Assembly (NCBI RefSeq): GCF_005222675.1
Contig: NZ_STGE01000009.1
Span: 1-64,000, forward strand
Source of the DNA: Mycolicibacterium sp. CR10
Lineage (GTDB): Bacteria; Actinomycetota; Actinomycetes; Mycobacteriales; Mycobacteriaceae
DNA length: 64,000 bases
Reading direction: 5' to 3'
Positions 56,197 through 64,000 of this stretch are shown in pieces (the stretch's first letter is position 1; each line of letters begins with the position of its first letter). The notes under the pieces are model-generated. The model did no database searches. It saw only the letters and a program-made list of their open reading frames with translations, and was not told the DNA's origin. The translations under genes and the position numbers were made by a program.

Positions 56197-57453
56197 CTAG
56201 CGGGGACCGGCCGGGCTGTTCGTCCGTGCCGGCCACGCGAAACCGTCCACCCCCGTGTCGATCCGCTTGGGTGCGCGATTGTCGACATCGGTCACTATCA
56301 GATGCTTTTCAGCGGACGTATCGAGGTAGGCGACGATGTCGCCCGGCCCCCATGCTGGCCCTGGGCCGTCGGCCGTCACGTTGGAGATCGTCGTGCGGGG
56401 CAGCGCCGAGCCGTCGTCGAGAATCTGGATGGTCTTCGACGATCCGTCCGCGCTCGATTCCGTGAAGGCAACCGCCCCGGAGTCGAGGGCCGCCACGTCG
56501 CCGAAGAGTGCCTGCCCGGCGAAGATCGGCGTCGGCGGGGCCGGCGGATCGGCGGGTGTTCCGCCGGGGGTGCCGACGGAATAGATCCCGCCGCCGCCGA
56601 GCCCGAACGGGATCCCGGCGAACGCCTCACCGGACGTGTCGCCGTTGGCGAACAGGATCGCCTGGCCGCCATCGGCGTACGTCACCGAGAAGGCATCCGT
56701 GTCCTCCACGACGGGCGTCGAGCGTGCGCCAACCGTAAGGACGTTCACGTCGACCGGGGACACGTCGCTGCGGCCGCCCGTCCAGGCGATGTGTTGACCG
56801 TCGGGCGCCCACGTGTACCCGTCGTCGGCGAACAGCCGCTGTTCGGGCGCGAGGATCTCACCCCGATCGGCATCGGCGACAAGGAGGAAGCCGCCCCCTT
56901 CCCCAGCCTCGAGGAAGGCGAGCTGCTTTCCGGTGGGGGACCAGCGGGGGTGCACGATCGCCGTGGGCGCGGCGTCGATCTCCGGGATGTCGAATCGCGG
57001 CGGAAGTGCGGACGGATCGATGAGTCGCCGCGGCGCGCCTGCGGGCTCGCGCTGCGGCGAGAGATCGAGAACCCACAGCTCGCCGCCGTAGTCGGAGGTG
57101 CTTGCCTTGTGGATGTAGGCCACGTGCGCGAGGTCGGGAGACGGCGCCGGCTCGGTATCGGCGGGTCCGTCGGTGAGCTTGCGACCGGGCGTGCCGGCGG
57201 GGTCGCTGACGTAGAGCGAACCGGCCTTCGTATAGAAGAGTGCGGGCTGCGACACCACGGGGGCGCTCGTCGCAGCGCTCGACGTCGTGGGTTTCGGGTT
57301 CGTCGCGTCGTTCGGGCTCGTCCCGGGGGCAGAGGTGCAGCCGGCGACGGCCATGGCGGTGACCTGCGCCAGGATCCAAGCGGTTGCGACCCGCCGGACC
57401 ACGGTTTCGGCGTCTGCCGCAGCGAGGAATGGTTGGCGGACCATAACGCTCAT
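56197..57453 (-). CDS. TolB-like beta-propeller lipoprotein
   Basis: 418 residues. The N-terminus ends in lipobox AVAGC. A Ser/Thr/Ala/Pro linker is followed by at least four WD40/TolB-type blades (e.g. PRWSPTGKQLAFLEAG, YTWAPDGQHIAWTGG, FSVTYADGGQAILFANG, GPAWGPGDIVAYLD). Such lipoproteins in actinobacteria often have unknown partners. The first ATG is 57453; a second at 57444 is close. It is divergent from the small secreted protein at 57582. The 3' end lies 71 bases from the PlsC stop (convergent). Confidence 0.8.
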   Translation of the reverse strand: MSVMVRQPFLAAADAETVVRRVATAWILAQVTAMAVAGCTSAPGTSPNDATNPKPTTSSAATSAPVVSQPALFYTKAGSLYVSDPAGTPGRKLTDGPADTEPAPSPDLAHVAYIHKASTSDYGGELWVLDLSPQREPAGAPRRLIDPSALPPRFDIPEIDAAPTAIVHPRWSPTGKQLAFLEAGEGGGFLLVADADRGEILAPEQRLFADDGYTWAPDGQHIAWTGGRSDVSPVDVNVLTVGARSTPVVEDTDAFSVTYADGGQAILFANGDTSGEAFAGIPFGLGGGGIYSVGTPGGTPADPPAPPTPIFAGQALFGDVAALDSGAVAFTESSADGSSKTIQILDDGSALPRTTISNVTADGPGPAWGPGDIVAYLDTSAEKHLIVTDVDNRAPKRIDTGVDGFAWPARTNSPAGPR

Positions 57454-57581
57454 GCTCGACTCGTGGACGTTCTCGCAGTAGGGACTTTCTGCCCTGGCAG
57501 GCGTGCCTTAATGCTCGTGCGCACAACGAGACCACGGCGCTAACGTCTGGAGCCTCTGAGGTTGGCGAGTGGGGAGATTTG

Positions 57582-57959
57582 ATGACGTCGATGCGTGGCG
57601 CTGCCCGTGTGGTGCTGACAACCGTCCTGCTCTGCCCGATCGCCGTCGCCCTCGCGACCGATGCGGGGGCTGACTCACCGACGACCGCCTGTCTGAGCGC
57701 AACGGAGCTTGTCGACCTAGTGGCTCCTATTCTGCCGCCGCAGGACTCGTTGACGCCGATAGACCTGATCACCTTTTCCCTGGAGCAACCGGACACGCCG
57801 ACTGTGAGTTGTACCAGCGAAAAGGACGCCTGCATGTCGGCCAGTGTGCAGACAGGCATCTACGGGGAGCGTTATGTGCCGCCTGACGCGGTCGCGACCT
57901 GCATGGAAGCCTACTGGGCCTGCACTGACCAGCAATCGGGCGAGGAAGGCGTGGGATAA
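57582..57959 (+). CDS. small secreted Cys-rich protein, unknown
   Basis: 125 residues. ATG 57582 has GGGGAG at 57571-57576. A signal peptide (RGAARVVLTTVLLCPIAVALATDAGA) leads to a mature domain with five Cys (TTACLSA, TVSCTSEKDAC, ATCMEAYWAC), likely two disulfides. No family is recognised. It is 58 bases before the ABC-F gene and may share its transcript. Confidence 0.7.
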   Translation: MTSMRGAARVVLTTVLLCPIAVALATDAGADSPTTACLSATELVDLVAPILPPQDSLTPIDLITFSLEQPDTPTVSCTSEKDACMSASVQTGIYGERYVPPDAVATCMEAYWACTDQQSGEEGVG

Positions 57960-58017
57960 GGAACGTCCCCCGGCCCGCCGTAGGCGCGCGACGACGCGCG
58001 GGTGCGACGATGAACCC

Positions 58018-59688
58018 ATGACCGCAACGCTTGTCGCGAAGAATGTGGCCGGCGGATTCGCTCACCGCACCCTCTTCGAGGGGGTCGACCTGACCGTGGC
58101 ACCGGGAGATGTCATCGGTGTCGTCGGCGTTAATGGTGCGGGTAAGAGCACCCTGCTGCGGATCCTGGCCGGCGATCTGGAACCACTCGACGGTGTGGTC
58201 AGCATCGCGCCGGCCGACGCCTTCGTCGGGTGGCTGCCGCAGGAGCACGAGCGGAAACCCGGGGAAACCGTCGCCGCCTACATCGCGCGCCGCACCGGGT
58301 GCACCGAGGCGACCGAGGCCATGGAAGCAGCAGCCGCTGCCCTGGCGGATCCGGAAAGTGTTGGTGTGGAAAGCGATCCGGCTTCCGCCTACTCCGCTGC
58401 GCTGGATCACTGGCTCGCCGCCGGAGCGGCGGACCTCGATGAACGCCTGCCGGTGGTCCTGTCCGAGCTAGGACTGGATGCCGAGGCGTTTCGGCCTGCG
58501 TCGACTCCGATGACCGCGCTGTCGGGCGGGCAAGCGGCCCGGGTCGGCTTGGCCGCGCTGCTGCTGTCGCGCTTCGACGTCGTCCTGCTCGACGAACCCA
58601 CCAACGATCTCGACCTCGACGGTCTGGCTCGACTGGAGGACTTCGTCCGCGACCTTCGCGGTGGTGTGGTGCTGGTGAGCCACGACCGGGAGTTTCTGGC
58701 GCGCAGCGTGACTCGTGTTCTCGAGTTGGATCTGGCCCAGAACACCACCACCGTCTACGGCGGTGGCTACGAAAGCTATCTGGAAGAGCGTGATGTCGGT
58801 CGCCGGCACAAGCGCGAACAGTATGACGAGTTCGCCGAGAAGAAGGCCGACCTCGTGGCACGTGCCCGCACGCAGCGGGAGTGGTCGAGCCAGGGTGTCC
58901 GTAATGCGATCCGGAAGGCGCCAGACAACGACAAGATCCGTCGGCGCGCGGCCAGCGAGTCCAGCGAGAAGCAGGCGCAGAAGGTCCGCCAGATGGAAAG
59001 CCGGATCGCCCGCCTCGAAGAGGTCGCCGAGCCCCGCAAGGAATGGGTGCTCGAGTTCACCATCGGCGCCGCGCCGCGGTCAAGCTCGGTCGTCGCGACG
59101 CTCGACAATGCTGTTGCGCGACAGGGCGAATTCGTCCTCGGCCCGGTGTCGCTGCAGGTGGATGCCGGTGACCGGATCGGCATCACCGGTCCCAACGGGG
59201 CGGGGAAGTCGACGTTGTTGCGACTGCTCCTCGGTCGACAGAGTCCCGACGAAGGCCGCGCGAGCCTGGGCGCCAACGTCGCGATCGGCGAAATCGACCA
59301 GGCGCGTGCCGATTTCACCGGTTCGGGCCGCCTCGTCGACCGCTTCGAGCAGCGGGTGCCGTCATGGACGACCGCGGACGTGCGAACCCTGCTCGCAAAG
59401 TTCGGGCTGCGCGCCGACCACGTCGAGCGTGCGGTCGACGATCTCTCACCCGGGGAGCGAACCCGCGCCGGCCTGGCGCTGCTGCAGGCCTGCGGCACGA
59501 ATGTGCTGGTGCTCGACGAGCCGACGAACCATCTCGACCTCGCGGCCATCGAGCAACTGGAGCAGGCGCTAGAGACCTACGACGGTGCGCTGTTGCTGGT
59601 GACACACGACCGCCGGATGTTGCAGAATGTCCGCCTGGATCGACGGTGGCTGGTCGACAACGGGCGCGTTGCAGAGATGCAGCAGTAG
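58018..59688 (+). CDS. ABC-F family ATPase (Rv1473-like)
   Basis: 556 residues with two nucleotide-binding domains: Walker A GVNGAGKSTLLRIL and GPNGAGKSTLLRLL; signatures LSGGQAARVGLAALLLSRFD and LSPGERTRAGLALLQ; Walker B LLDEPTNDLDL and VLDEPTNHLDL; plus a charged linker helix between them (KREQYDEFAEKKADLVARARTQREW). There are no membrane segments. ABC-F proteins act on the ribosome; some give resistance to macrolides, lincosamides or pleuromutilins. Which subgroup this is cannot be told. The frame is open to 57844, but ATG 58018 starts the domain. Confidence 0.87.
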   Translation: MTATLVAKNVAGGFAHRTLFEGVDLTVAPGDVIGVVGVNGAGKSTLLRILAGDLEPLDGVVSIAPADAFVGWLPQEHERKPGETVAAYIARRTGCTEATEAMEAAAAALADPESVGVESDPASAYSAALDHWLAAGAADLDERLPVVLSELGLDAEAFRPASTPMTALSGGQAARVGLAALLLSRFDVVLLDEPTNDLDLDGLARLEDFVRDLRGGVVLVSHDREFLARSVTRVLELDLAQNTTTVYGGGYESYLEERDVGRRHKREQYDEFAEKKADLVARARTQREWSSQGVRNAIRKAPDNDKIRRRAASESSEKQAQKVRQMESRIARLEEVAEPRKEWVLEFTIGAAPRSSSVVATLDNAVARQGEFVLGPVSLQVDAGDRIGITGPNGAGKSTLLRLLLGRQSPDEGRASLGANVAIGEIDQARADFTGSGRLVDRFEQRVPSWTTADVRTLLAKFGLRADHVERAVDDLSPGERTRAGLALLQACGTNVLVLDEPTNHLDLAAIEQLEQALETYDGALLLVTHDRRMLQNVRLDRRWLVDNGRVAEMQQ

Positions 59689-59764
59689 GGGCCATCGCGC
59701 AGGCTGAGATCCATTACCTCTGACGTAATCGATTTCGAGTGAACTGTTCGCCAGAATCGAAGGC

Positions 59765-60511
59765 ATGTCCGACGCAGAAAAGCCGCCGATCCTGTTGCTG
59801 CACGGTGTCTTCGGCAGCCCGTCGCTACTGCAGCCGTGGATCGAGGTGTTACGGGCACACGGGTACGACGTGCACGCGCCGACGCTGCCCGGCCGCGACC
59901 CCGGCGACGACGCCGTCCTGGCCGATACCGGAATCGACGACTGCTTCCGCGTCGCGCTGGACGCCTACGACCGACTCGGCCGGCCCGCGATCGTCATCGG
60001 ACACAGCTTCGGCGGTCTGCTGGCGCAGAAGCTCGGCGCCGTCCGCGCCCCGGTCGCTGTCGTGCTGCTGGCGCCCGTCCCGCCCGGCGTGCTGTGGGTG
60101 CGGCCGTCGATGCTGCGCCACCTGGTGCCCGTGCTCCCCAGAATCCTCGCGGGCAGGCCGTTTCTCCCGTCACCGCGCACCATGCGTGCGGTGCCTCTCA
60201 GCACCTTGCCCACCGCCGAGCGGGACGTGCTGATCGCGCGATTGGTCCGTGACTCGGGCCGGGTGTTTCGGCAGATGTCCCTGGGCGTCAGGTCGACTCG
60301 GGTTATCGCCTCCGCGGTCACGTGCCCTGTGCTGTGTGTGAGCGCCGGCTCGGACAACAACGTGGCGCCGTGGATCTCGGCCCGCATCGCCACGCGCTAC
60401 GGCGCCGAACACCAGATCCACCGGAACGCGCCGCACTGGATCGTGGCCGAGTCACTCGTCGGCGAAGTGGCGCCACCGGTACTGGACTGGCTCAAGCGCA
60501 ACGCGGCCTAG
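59765..60511 (+). CDS. alpha/beta hydrolase
   Basis: 248 residues. Oxyanion region LLLHGVFGSPSLL, nucleophile elbow GHSFGG (Ser81), Asp candidate in CVSAGSDNNVAPW and His in RNAPHWIVAESL. No signal peptide, so it is cytoplasmic. Substrate is unknown; the Asp-His spacing is standard for the fold. ATG 59765 is the first start. Confidence 0.84.
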   Translation: MSDAEKPPILLLHGVFGSPSLLQPWIEVLRAHGYDVHAPTLPGRDPGDDAVLADTGIDDCFRVALDAYDRLGRPAIVIGHSFGGLLAQKLGAVRAPVAVVLLAPVPPGVLWVRPSMLRHLVPVLPRILAGRPFLPSPRTMRAVPLSTLPTAERDVLIARLVRDSGRVFRQMSLGVRSTRVIASAVTCPVLCVSAGSDNNVAPWISARIATRYGAEHQIHRNAPHWIVAESLVGEVAPPVLDWLKRNAA

Positions 60512-60700
60512 GGGCCCGGGCTGCCCCACGGATGGCGGGGGAGACGTCGGCGTGCGGTGCGGACCGGTCGGTTTCGCCAGATGCGGGCAGATCAAGGTCA
60601 AAGGCTGAATAATGACCTCGTTGGCGGCAGCCGACACCGGCGGGCAGGAGCGCAGCGACCGGGGGAATACCCTCTGCCGCAGCGACGGAGAGGGAAGCCA

Positions 60701-61639
60701 GTGAAGCTCAATCGATGGGGTGTCGCCGCAGGTGTGGTGGTCGCGATAGGCGCCGTGGGAATTGGGTTGTCGGCATGTACGACGGCACGGGTGAGCGCGG
60801 GGCAGACCGCCATCATCGTCGACGACTACGTGTTGATTCCGACCGATCCGGCGATCATCGAGTGCGTGCAGGAGGAGACGTCGGAGATCTACGGCAGCGT
60901 CGACGTCTACCGCTATCCCGCCCGGCAGATCTCCTGGGACGCCAACGAAGATCCCGGGGCAGAACGCGGCCCCTACGTGGTGGTGTCCAACGCCAAGGCC
61001 CCCGCCGAACTGCTGGTTCCGGTGTCGGTGACGTTCGATCTGACCACCGACTGCGACAAGCTCAAATCCTTCCACCGCGAGTTCGGTACCAAGTACCAGG
61101 GCTGGCTCGCCGACGATGGACTGCCGAGCGAGGGGTGGAAGCAGCTGCTGAACTACGTCGTCGGGCAACCCTTGGAGCAGACGCTGATCCGACTGTCCCA
61201 GAAGTACACCTGGCAACAGATCTGGAACGACGAGGCGATCCGCGCGGAGTTCCAGAACGCGCTGCAGCAGGAGCTGCCCAACGCCAGCAAGAACCGCACC
61301 AACGGGCAGGACTACTTCAGCAACTTCCAGGTGACGGTGTTGAAGCCGGAGCCACGCGACGAAGGCCTCAAGGAAGCCATCATCGCCGAACAGAAGGCGA
61401 TCGCCGATGCCCGCGCCACCGAGGCGAAGGGCGTCGCCGACGCCAACGCGAAGAAGGCGTCCACCGAGGCCGAGATCTTGGCGGCCCAGGCGCAAACCGA
61501 GCTTGCTCGGCAACGCGCGCTGCAGCAATCTGCGGAGATCGCGGGCTATCCGTCGGTGGAGGATTACCTGCGGGCGAAGGCGATCGAATCCGGGCTCAAC
61601 CCGTACCAGCCGACGTACGTCGTACCGCAGGCCGGGTGA
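60701..61639 (+). CDS. SPFH/band-7-like lipoprotein
   Basis: 312 residues from GTG 60701 with AGGGAAG before it; the frame is open to 60557. A hydrophobic N-terminus ends in lipobox-like GLSACTT. The body resembles a prohibitin/band-7 domain (ISAGQTAII-like start in VSAGQTAIIVDDYVLIP, VSVTFDLTTDCDKLKSFHREFG). The C-terminal half is an Ala/Glu/Lys coiled coil (AIADARATEAKGVADANAKKASTEAEILAAQA), typical of SPFH proteins that oligomerise at membranes. Function is unknown. Confidence 0.78.
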   Translation: MKLNRWGVAAGVVVAIGAVGIGLSACTTARVSAGQTAIIVDDYVLIPTDPAIIECVQEETSEIYGSVDVYRYPARQISWDANEDPGAERGPYVVVSNAKAPAELLVPVSVTFDLTTDCDKLKSFHREFGTKYQGWLADDGLPSEGWKQLLNYVVGQPLEQTLIRLSQKYTWQQIWNDEAIRAEFQNALQQELPNASKNRTNGQDYFSNFQVTVLKPEPRDEGLKEAIIAEQKAIADARATEAKGVADANAKKASTEAEILAAQAQTELARQRALQQSAEIAGYPSVEDYLRAKAIESGLNPYQPTYVVPQAG

Positions 61640-61742
61640 TCCCACATTCCGTGGCCATGGCGGAACCTCACTCCGCAGCGAGCGCTCGGCGCGCTCTAGG
61701 GTTCGAGGTGAAAAGGCCGGCGATCACGAAGGAGTGCGCGTC

Positions 61743-62525
61743 ATGACGCCACCGACACGGGGGCGACCGGCGGGCTGGCTGCTGGTGGTATTCGCAGTCG
61801 CGCAGATCGCGATGACCCTGGCGATCCAGGTTTTCGGCGGAAGGTCGCCCGGCGGGAGGGGTGCCGAGCTGTGGATCAGTCCGGCCCCCTACGCCTTCGG
61901 AATCTGGGGAATCATCTACCTGCTGTGTCTGGTGCACGCCGTCGCGGCGGTGCGGCATGGAACCGGCGTCGCGAACCAGTCCGCACTGGTCGTACCACTG
62001 TCAACGCTGTACGTGGCCGCGGCGCTGTGGTCGATCGCGTTCTCGGCGGGCAGTGCGTGGCTGACGTTCGTCGTGCTGGCGGTGATGGTGGCGGCAGCCG
62101 TTCGCGCGCTTCTCGTGGTGATCAATTACCCACGGAGGGAGGGTGTTCCGGATTGGATGGTGCGACTGGAGCGCCTGACTGTCGGGTTGTATGCGGGTTG
62201 GGCGACCATCGCCGTGTTCATCAATTTCGCCTCGGCCGTCGCCGATCAGGGGCTCGCCAAAGCGGCCTCGGTCGGCTGGCAGTGGGCCGTGCTGGCGGTT
62301 GCGCTGGTGGCTCTGCTGGCGTTGTTGTGGGCTAGTCGCGGCGCGCTGGGCGTCGCGGTGGCGGCGATCTGGGCCCTGGTGGGAGTGCTGGTCGCGGTGG
62401 GCACCGATTCGACGCTGTTGGCGGTGACTTGTGCTCTCGGCATCATCGCGGTGGCGGCAGTCTGGATGTCGATCGCCTATCGCGACAGGCGGCGCGCGGC
62501 TGGCCGGGGCTGGTCGAGTTCCTGA
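61743..62525 (+). CDS. multi-pass membrane protein (tryptophan-rich sensory/TspO-like pattern)
   Basis: 260 residues with ~8 hydrophobic segments. PAPYAFGIWGIIYLLCLV and later W-containing segments resemble the large actinobacterial tryptophan-rich membrane proteins, but the similarity is loose. ATG 61743 has AAGGAG with 8-base spacing. It may be co-transcribed with the SPFH lipoprotein. Function is not assigned. Confidence 0.68.
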   Translation: MTPPTRGRPAGWLLVVFAVAQIAMTLAIQVFGGRSPGGRGAELWISPAPYAFGIWGIIYLLCLVHAVAAVRHGTGVANQSALVVPLSTLYVAAALWSIAFSAGSAWLTFVVLAVMVAAAVRALLVVINYPRREGVPDWMVRLERLTVGLYAGWATIAVFINFASAVADQGLAKAASVGWQWAVLAVALVALLALLWASRGALGVAVAAIWALVGVLVAVGTDSTLLAVTCALGIIAVAAVWMSIAYRDRRRAAGRGWSSS

Positions 62526-62776
62526 CGGCGGTCACCACGGCGGTGGCGTCGTGGAGATCGAGCGTGTGCCCCCGCAGATCCAGGCCACCCCGGGTAGCCC
62601 TGCGCCGCAAGGCTTTCGGCGATTCGCGCGATGCCGTCGTCGGCCTCCGCACGGGTGGCTTCGGCGGCGCCGCCGCCGAGTGTGGCGCACGTTGCGAGAG
62701 TGTTGGCGTGTTCTGCAAGTGCTCGCGAGGCACGGTTGTCGTAGGTTTGCTCGAAGATCCGCAACCTGGCGGTCAC
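62443..62776 (-). pseudogene. possible small gene with a frameshift
   Basis: On the minus strand a GTG at 62776 opens a frame (TARLRIFEQTYDNRASRALAEHANTLATCATLGGG) up to IAESLAAQGYPGWPG, after which the text becomes unlike protein. One base further on, a second frame reads GGLDLRGHTLDLHDATAVVTAVRNS, which continues plausibly. The shift coincides with a CCCGGGG run. This may be a frameshifted ~100-residue gene, a sequencing error, or chance. It is only 16 bases from the divergent SDR start, which weighs against a real gene. Confidence 0.3.
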
Positions 62777-62792
62777 GACCCGAGGAACATCA

Positions 62793-63728
62793 ATGAGTTG
62801 GTCAACCAAGAACATCCCTGACCTGCACGGCAAGGTCGCCGTCGTCACCGGAGCCAACGGCGGGCTCGGACTTGCGTCGGCCAAGGCGCTGGCCGGCCGC
62901 GGCGCCCACGTGGTGATGGCGGCCCGCAACCAGGCCAAGGCAGCTGATGCCTTGGCCGAGATCCTGGTCGCCCATCCCGACGCATCACTGGAGATCGTGG
63001 AACTCGACCTCGGCTCGCTCGCCTCGGTGGATGCCGCCGCCAAGAAAATCGCCGCCAAGCACGACCGCATCGACATCCTGATGTGCAACGCCGGTGTGAT
63101 GGCCCTGCCGCAGGGGACCACCGAGGACGGCTTCGACACCCAGATGGGCACCAACGTGCTCGGCCACTGGGCGCTGATCTCCCACCTGCTGTCCATCATC
63201 GTTGCGACACCCGGCGCGCGGGTGGTCACGCTTTCGAGCACCGCGCAGCACACCGGCCGCGCCATCAACCCCGATGACCCGCACATGCGCAAGAACTTCG
63301 ATGCGTGGCGCATGTACGGCCAGACCAAGCTGGCCATGCGGCACCTGGCCGTCGGCTTGCAAGAGCAGTTCGACCGGGCCGGCGTCGATGCCAAGGCGCT
63401 GTCGGCCCAGCCGGGGCTGACGAATTCCGATCTGCAGACCACGAGCCAGGCCCACGGCAGCGGTGGCCCGATCGGCGCCTTCTTCGAGAAGTTGGTCAAG
63501 GCGACGGGGATGTCGACCGATCGTGGTGCGCTGAGCCAACTGCGGGCGGCCGTCGACCCGAAGGCCCCCGGCGGCGGGTTCTACGGTCCGCTGTTCGTGA
63601 CCAACGGACCGCCGGTCCGCAAGCCGTTGATCCGGCCGGGCAGCGACGGTGCCATCACGACGCTGTGGCAGGTCGCCGAGAAGGAAACGGGCCTGCCGGT
63701 CGACGTCAGCGCCGCCGTCAGGGCATGA
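62793..63728 (+). CDS. short-chain dehydrogenase (retinol dehydrogenase/protochlorophyllide-reductase-like)
   Basis: 311 residues. Cofactor motif TGANGGLGLASAKALAGRG, NAG in LMCNAGVMALPQ, Ser in VTLSSTAQHTG and catalytic Y-x3-K in YGQTKLAMRHLAVGLQ, then SAQPGLTNSDLQ. This is the extended SDR subgroup common in mycobacteria. The stop overlaps the ATG of the AraC-type gene (ATGA), so the two are coupled. Confidence 0.87.
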   Translation: MSWSTKNIPDLHGKVAVVTGANGGLGLASAKALAGRGAHVVMAARNQAKAADALAEILVAHPDASLEIVELDLGSLASVDAAAKKIAAKHDRIDILMCNAGVMALPQGTTEDGFDTQMGTNVLGHWALISHLLSIIVATPGARVVTLSSTAQHTGRAINPDDPHMRKNFDAWRMYGQTKLAMRHLAVGLQEQFDRAGVDAKALSAQPGLTNSDLQTTSQAHGSGGPIGAFFEKLVKATGMSTDRGALSQLRAAVDPKAPGGGFYGPLFVTNGPPVRKPLIRPGSDGAITTLWQVAEKETGLPVDVSAAVRA

Positions 63729-64000
63729 GCAGTCTGGTTGCGCCGTTTCGGCTTTCGCTCCCTTTCGTGCGGGTGCTGCTCGCCGACCTGAACGTTCGGC
63801 CGGCCGACCTTCTGGACGCGGCAGGCCTGCCGCGGGATCTGCTGCACCGCGACGAGGCGGTGCTGTCGCCGCCGCAGTACTACGCCCTGTTCGACGCGCT
63901 GGACCAGCTCGTCGGTGATCGAGACCTGGCGATCACGATCGCGGACACATTGAGCCCCGAGGTCTTCGATCCGCCGATCTTCGCGGCGATGTGCAGCCCC
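63725..64000 (+). CDS. AraC-family regulator, N-terminal part (cut by window edge)
   Basis: 92 residues of an open frame to the window end. The start SSLVAPFRLSLPFVRVLLADLNVRPADLLDAAGLPRDLLHRDEAVLSPPQYYALFDALDQ is the arabinose-binding-like domain of AraC regulators. The C-terminal HTH lies outside. ATG overlaps the SDR stop. Confidence 0.78.
   Translation, partial: MSSLVAPFRLSLPFVRVLLADLNVRPADLLDAAGLPRDLLHRDEAVLSPPQYYALFDALDQLVGDRDLAITIADTLSPEVFDPPIFAAMCSP

Noticed and set aside
57985-58000. CGCGCG-ACGA-CGCGCG hairpin before the ABC-F gene as a regulatory attenuator
   Set aside because: Short arms of simple alternating GC are common here and no leader peptide or Rho-independent T-run accompanies it.

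Overview
This is a high-GC actinobacterial chromosome segment, most likely from a rapidly growing Mycobacterium/Mycolicibacterium. The main reasons are a block matching the M. tuberculosis Rv1677-Rv1681 set (DsbF, DoxX-like membrane protein, FadE16, a PhnD-like protein and the MoeX radical SAM protein), a PknB-like PASTA kinase, a fused HadA/HadB-type dehydratase, mycobacterial-type secreted repeat proteins, and frequent GTG starts with 4-bp (RTGA) gene overlaps. Assignments come from reading motifs by eye; no database search was run.

Layout. (1) 1-7.6 kb: a surface-polysaccharide operon, with a processive GT2 synthase, two paralogous GT39 membrane glycosyltransferases flanking a GtrA flippase, a polyprenyl-phosphate sugar synthase-like GT2 and a GH8 endoglucanase lipoprotein. 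It is preceded by a frameshifted GT2 pseudogene and followed by an ISL3-type transposase remnant. (2) 8.2-11.4 kb: exported CIA30 and DUF4174 proteins and a secreted alpha/beta hydrolase with an acidic linker. (3) 11.5-18.0 kb: the Rv1678-Rv1681-like operon extended by a short Trp/Arg-rich ORF and a haloalkane dehalogenase, then DsbF and a decayed Crp/Fnr regulator. (4) 18.0-27.1 kb: cupin, FAD monooxygenase with divergent TetR, VOC protein, lycopene cyclase, MazEF, DUF4407, DUF2786 and a membrane protein. (5) 27.3-35.4 kb: one 8.1-kb gene for a ~2,697-residue secreted protein with 22 tandem ~93-residue cadherin/Ig-like repeats. (6) 36-42 kb: small secreted proteins, an SDR/SnoaL pair with divergent LysR, the PASTA kinase and a beta-lactamase-fold lipoprotein. 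(7) 42.2-54.2 kb: an AAA ATPase with a winged-helix end preceded by a 44-bp nested palindrome, then a halogenase-like flavoenzyme, a single-module type I PKS, a two-gene ABC exporter and a CPA2 antiporter. (8) 54.3-64 kb: HadAB-type dehydratase, PlsC acyltransferase, TolB-like lipoprotein, ABC-F ATPase, SPFH lipoprotein, a short-chain dehydrogenase and the start of an AraC regulator.

Two regions look like coherent and possibly undescribed systems. The first is the polysaccharide operon, which joins a Gtr-type lipid-linked sugar module to a processive synthase and a glucanase. The second is the PKS/flavoenzyme/exporter/antiporter cluster. The giant repeat protein shows signs of recent repeat expansion and slippage.
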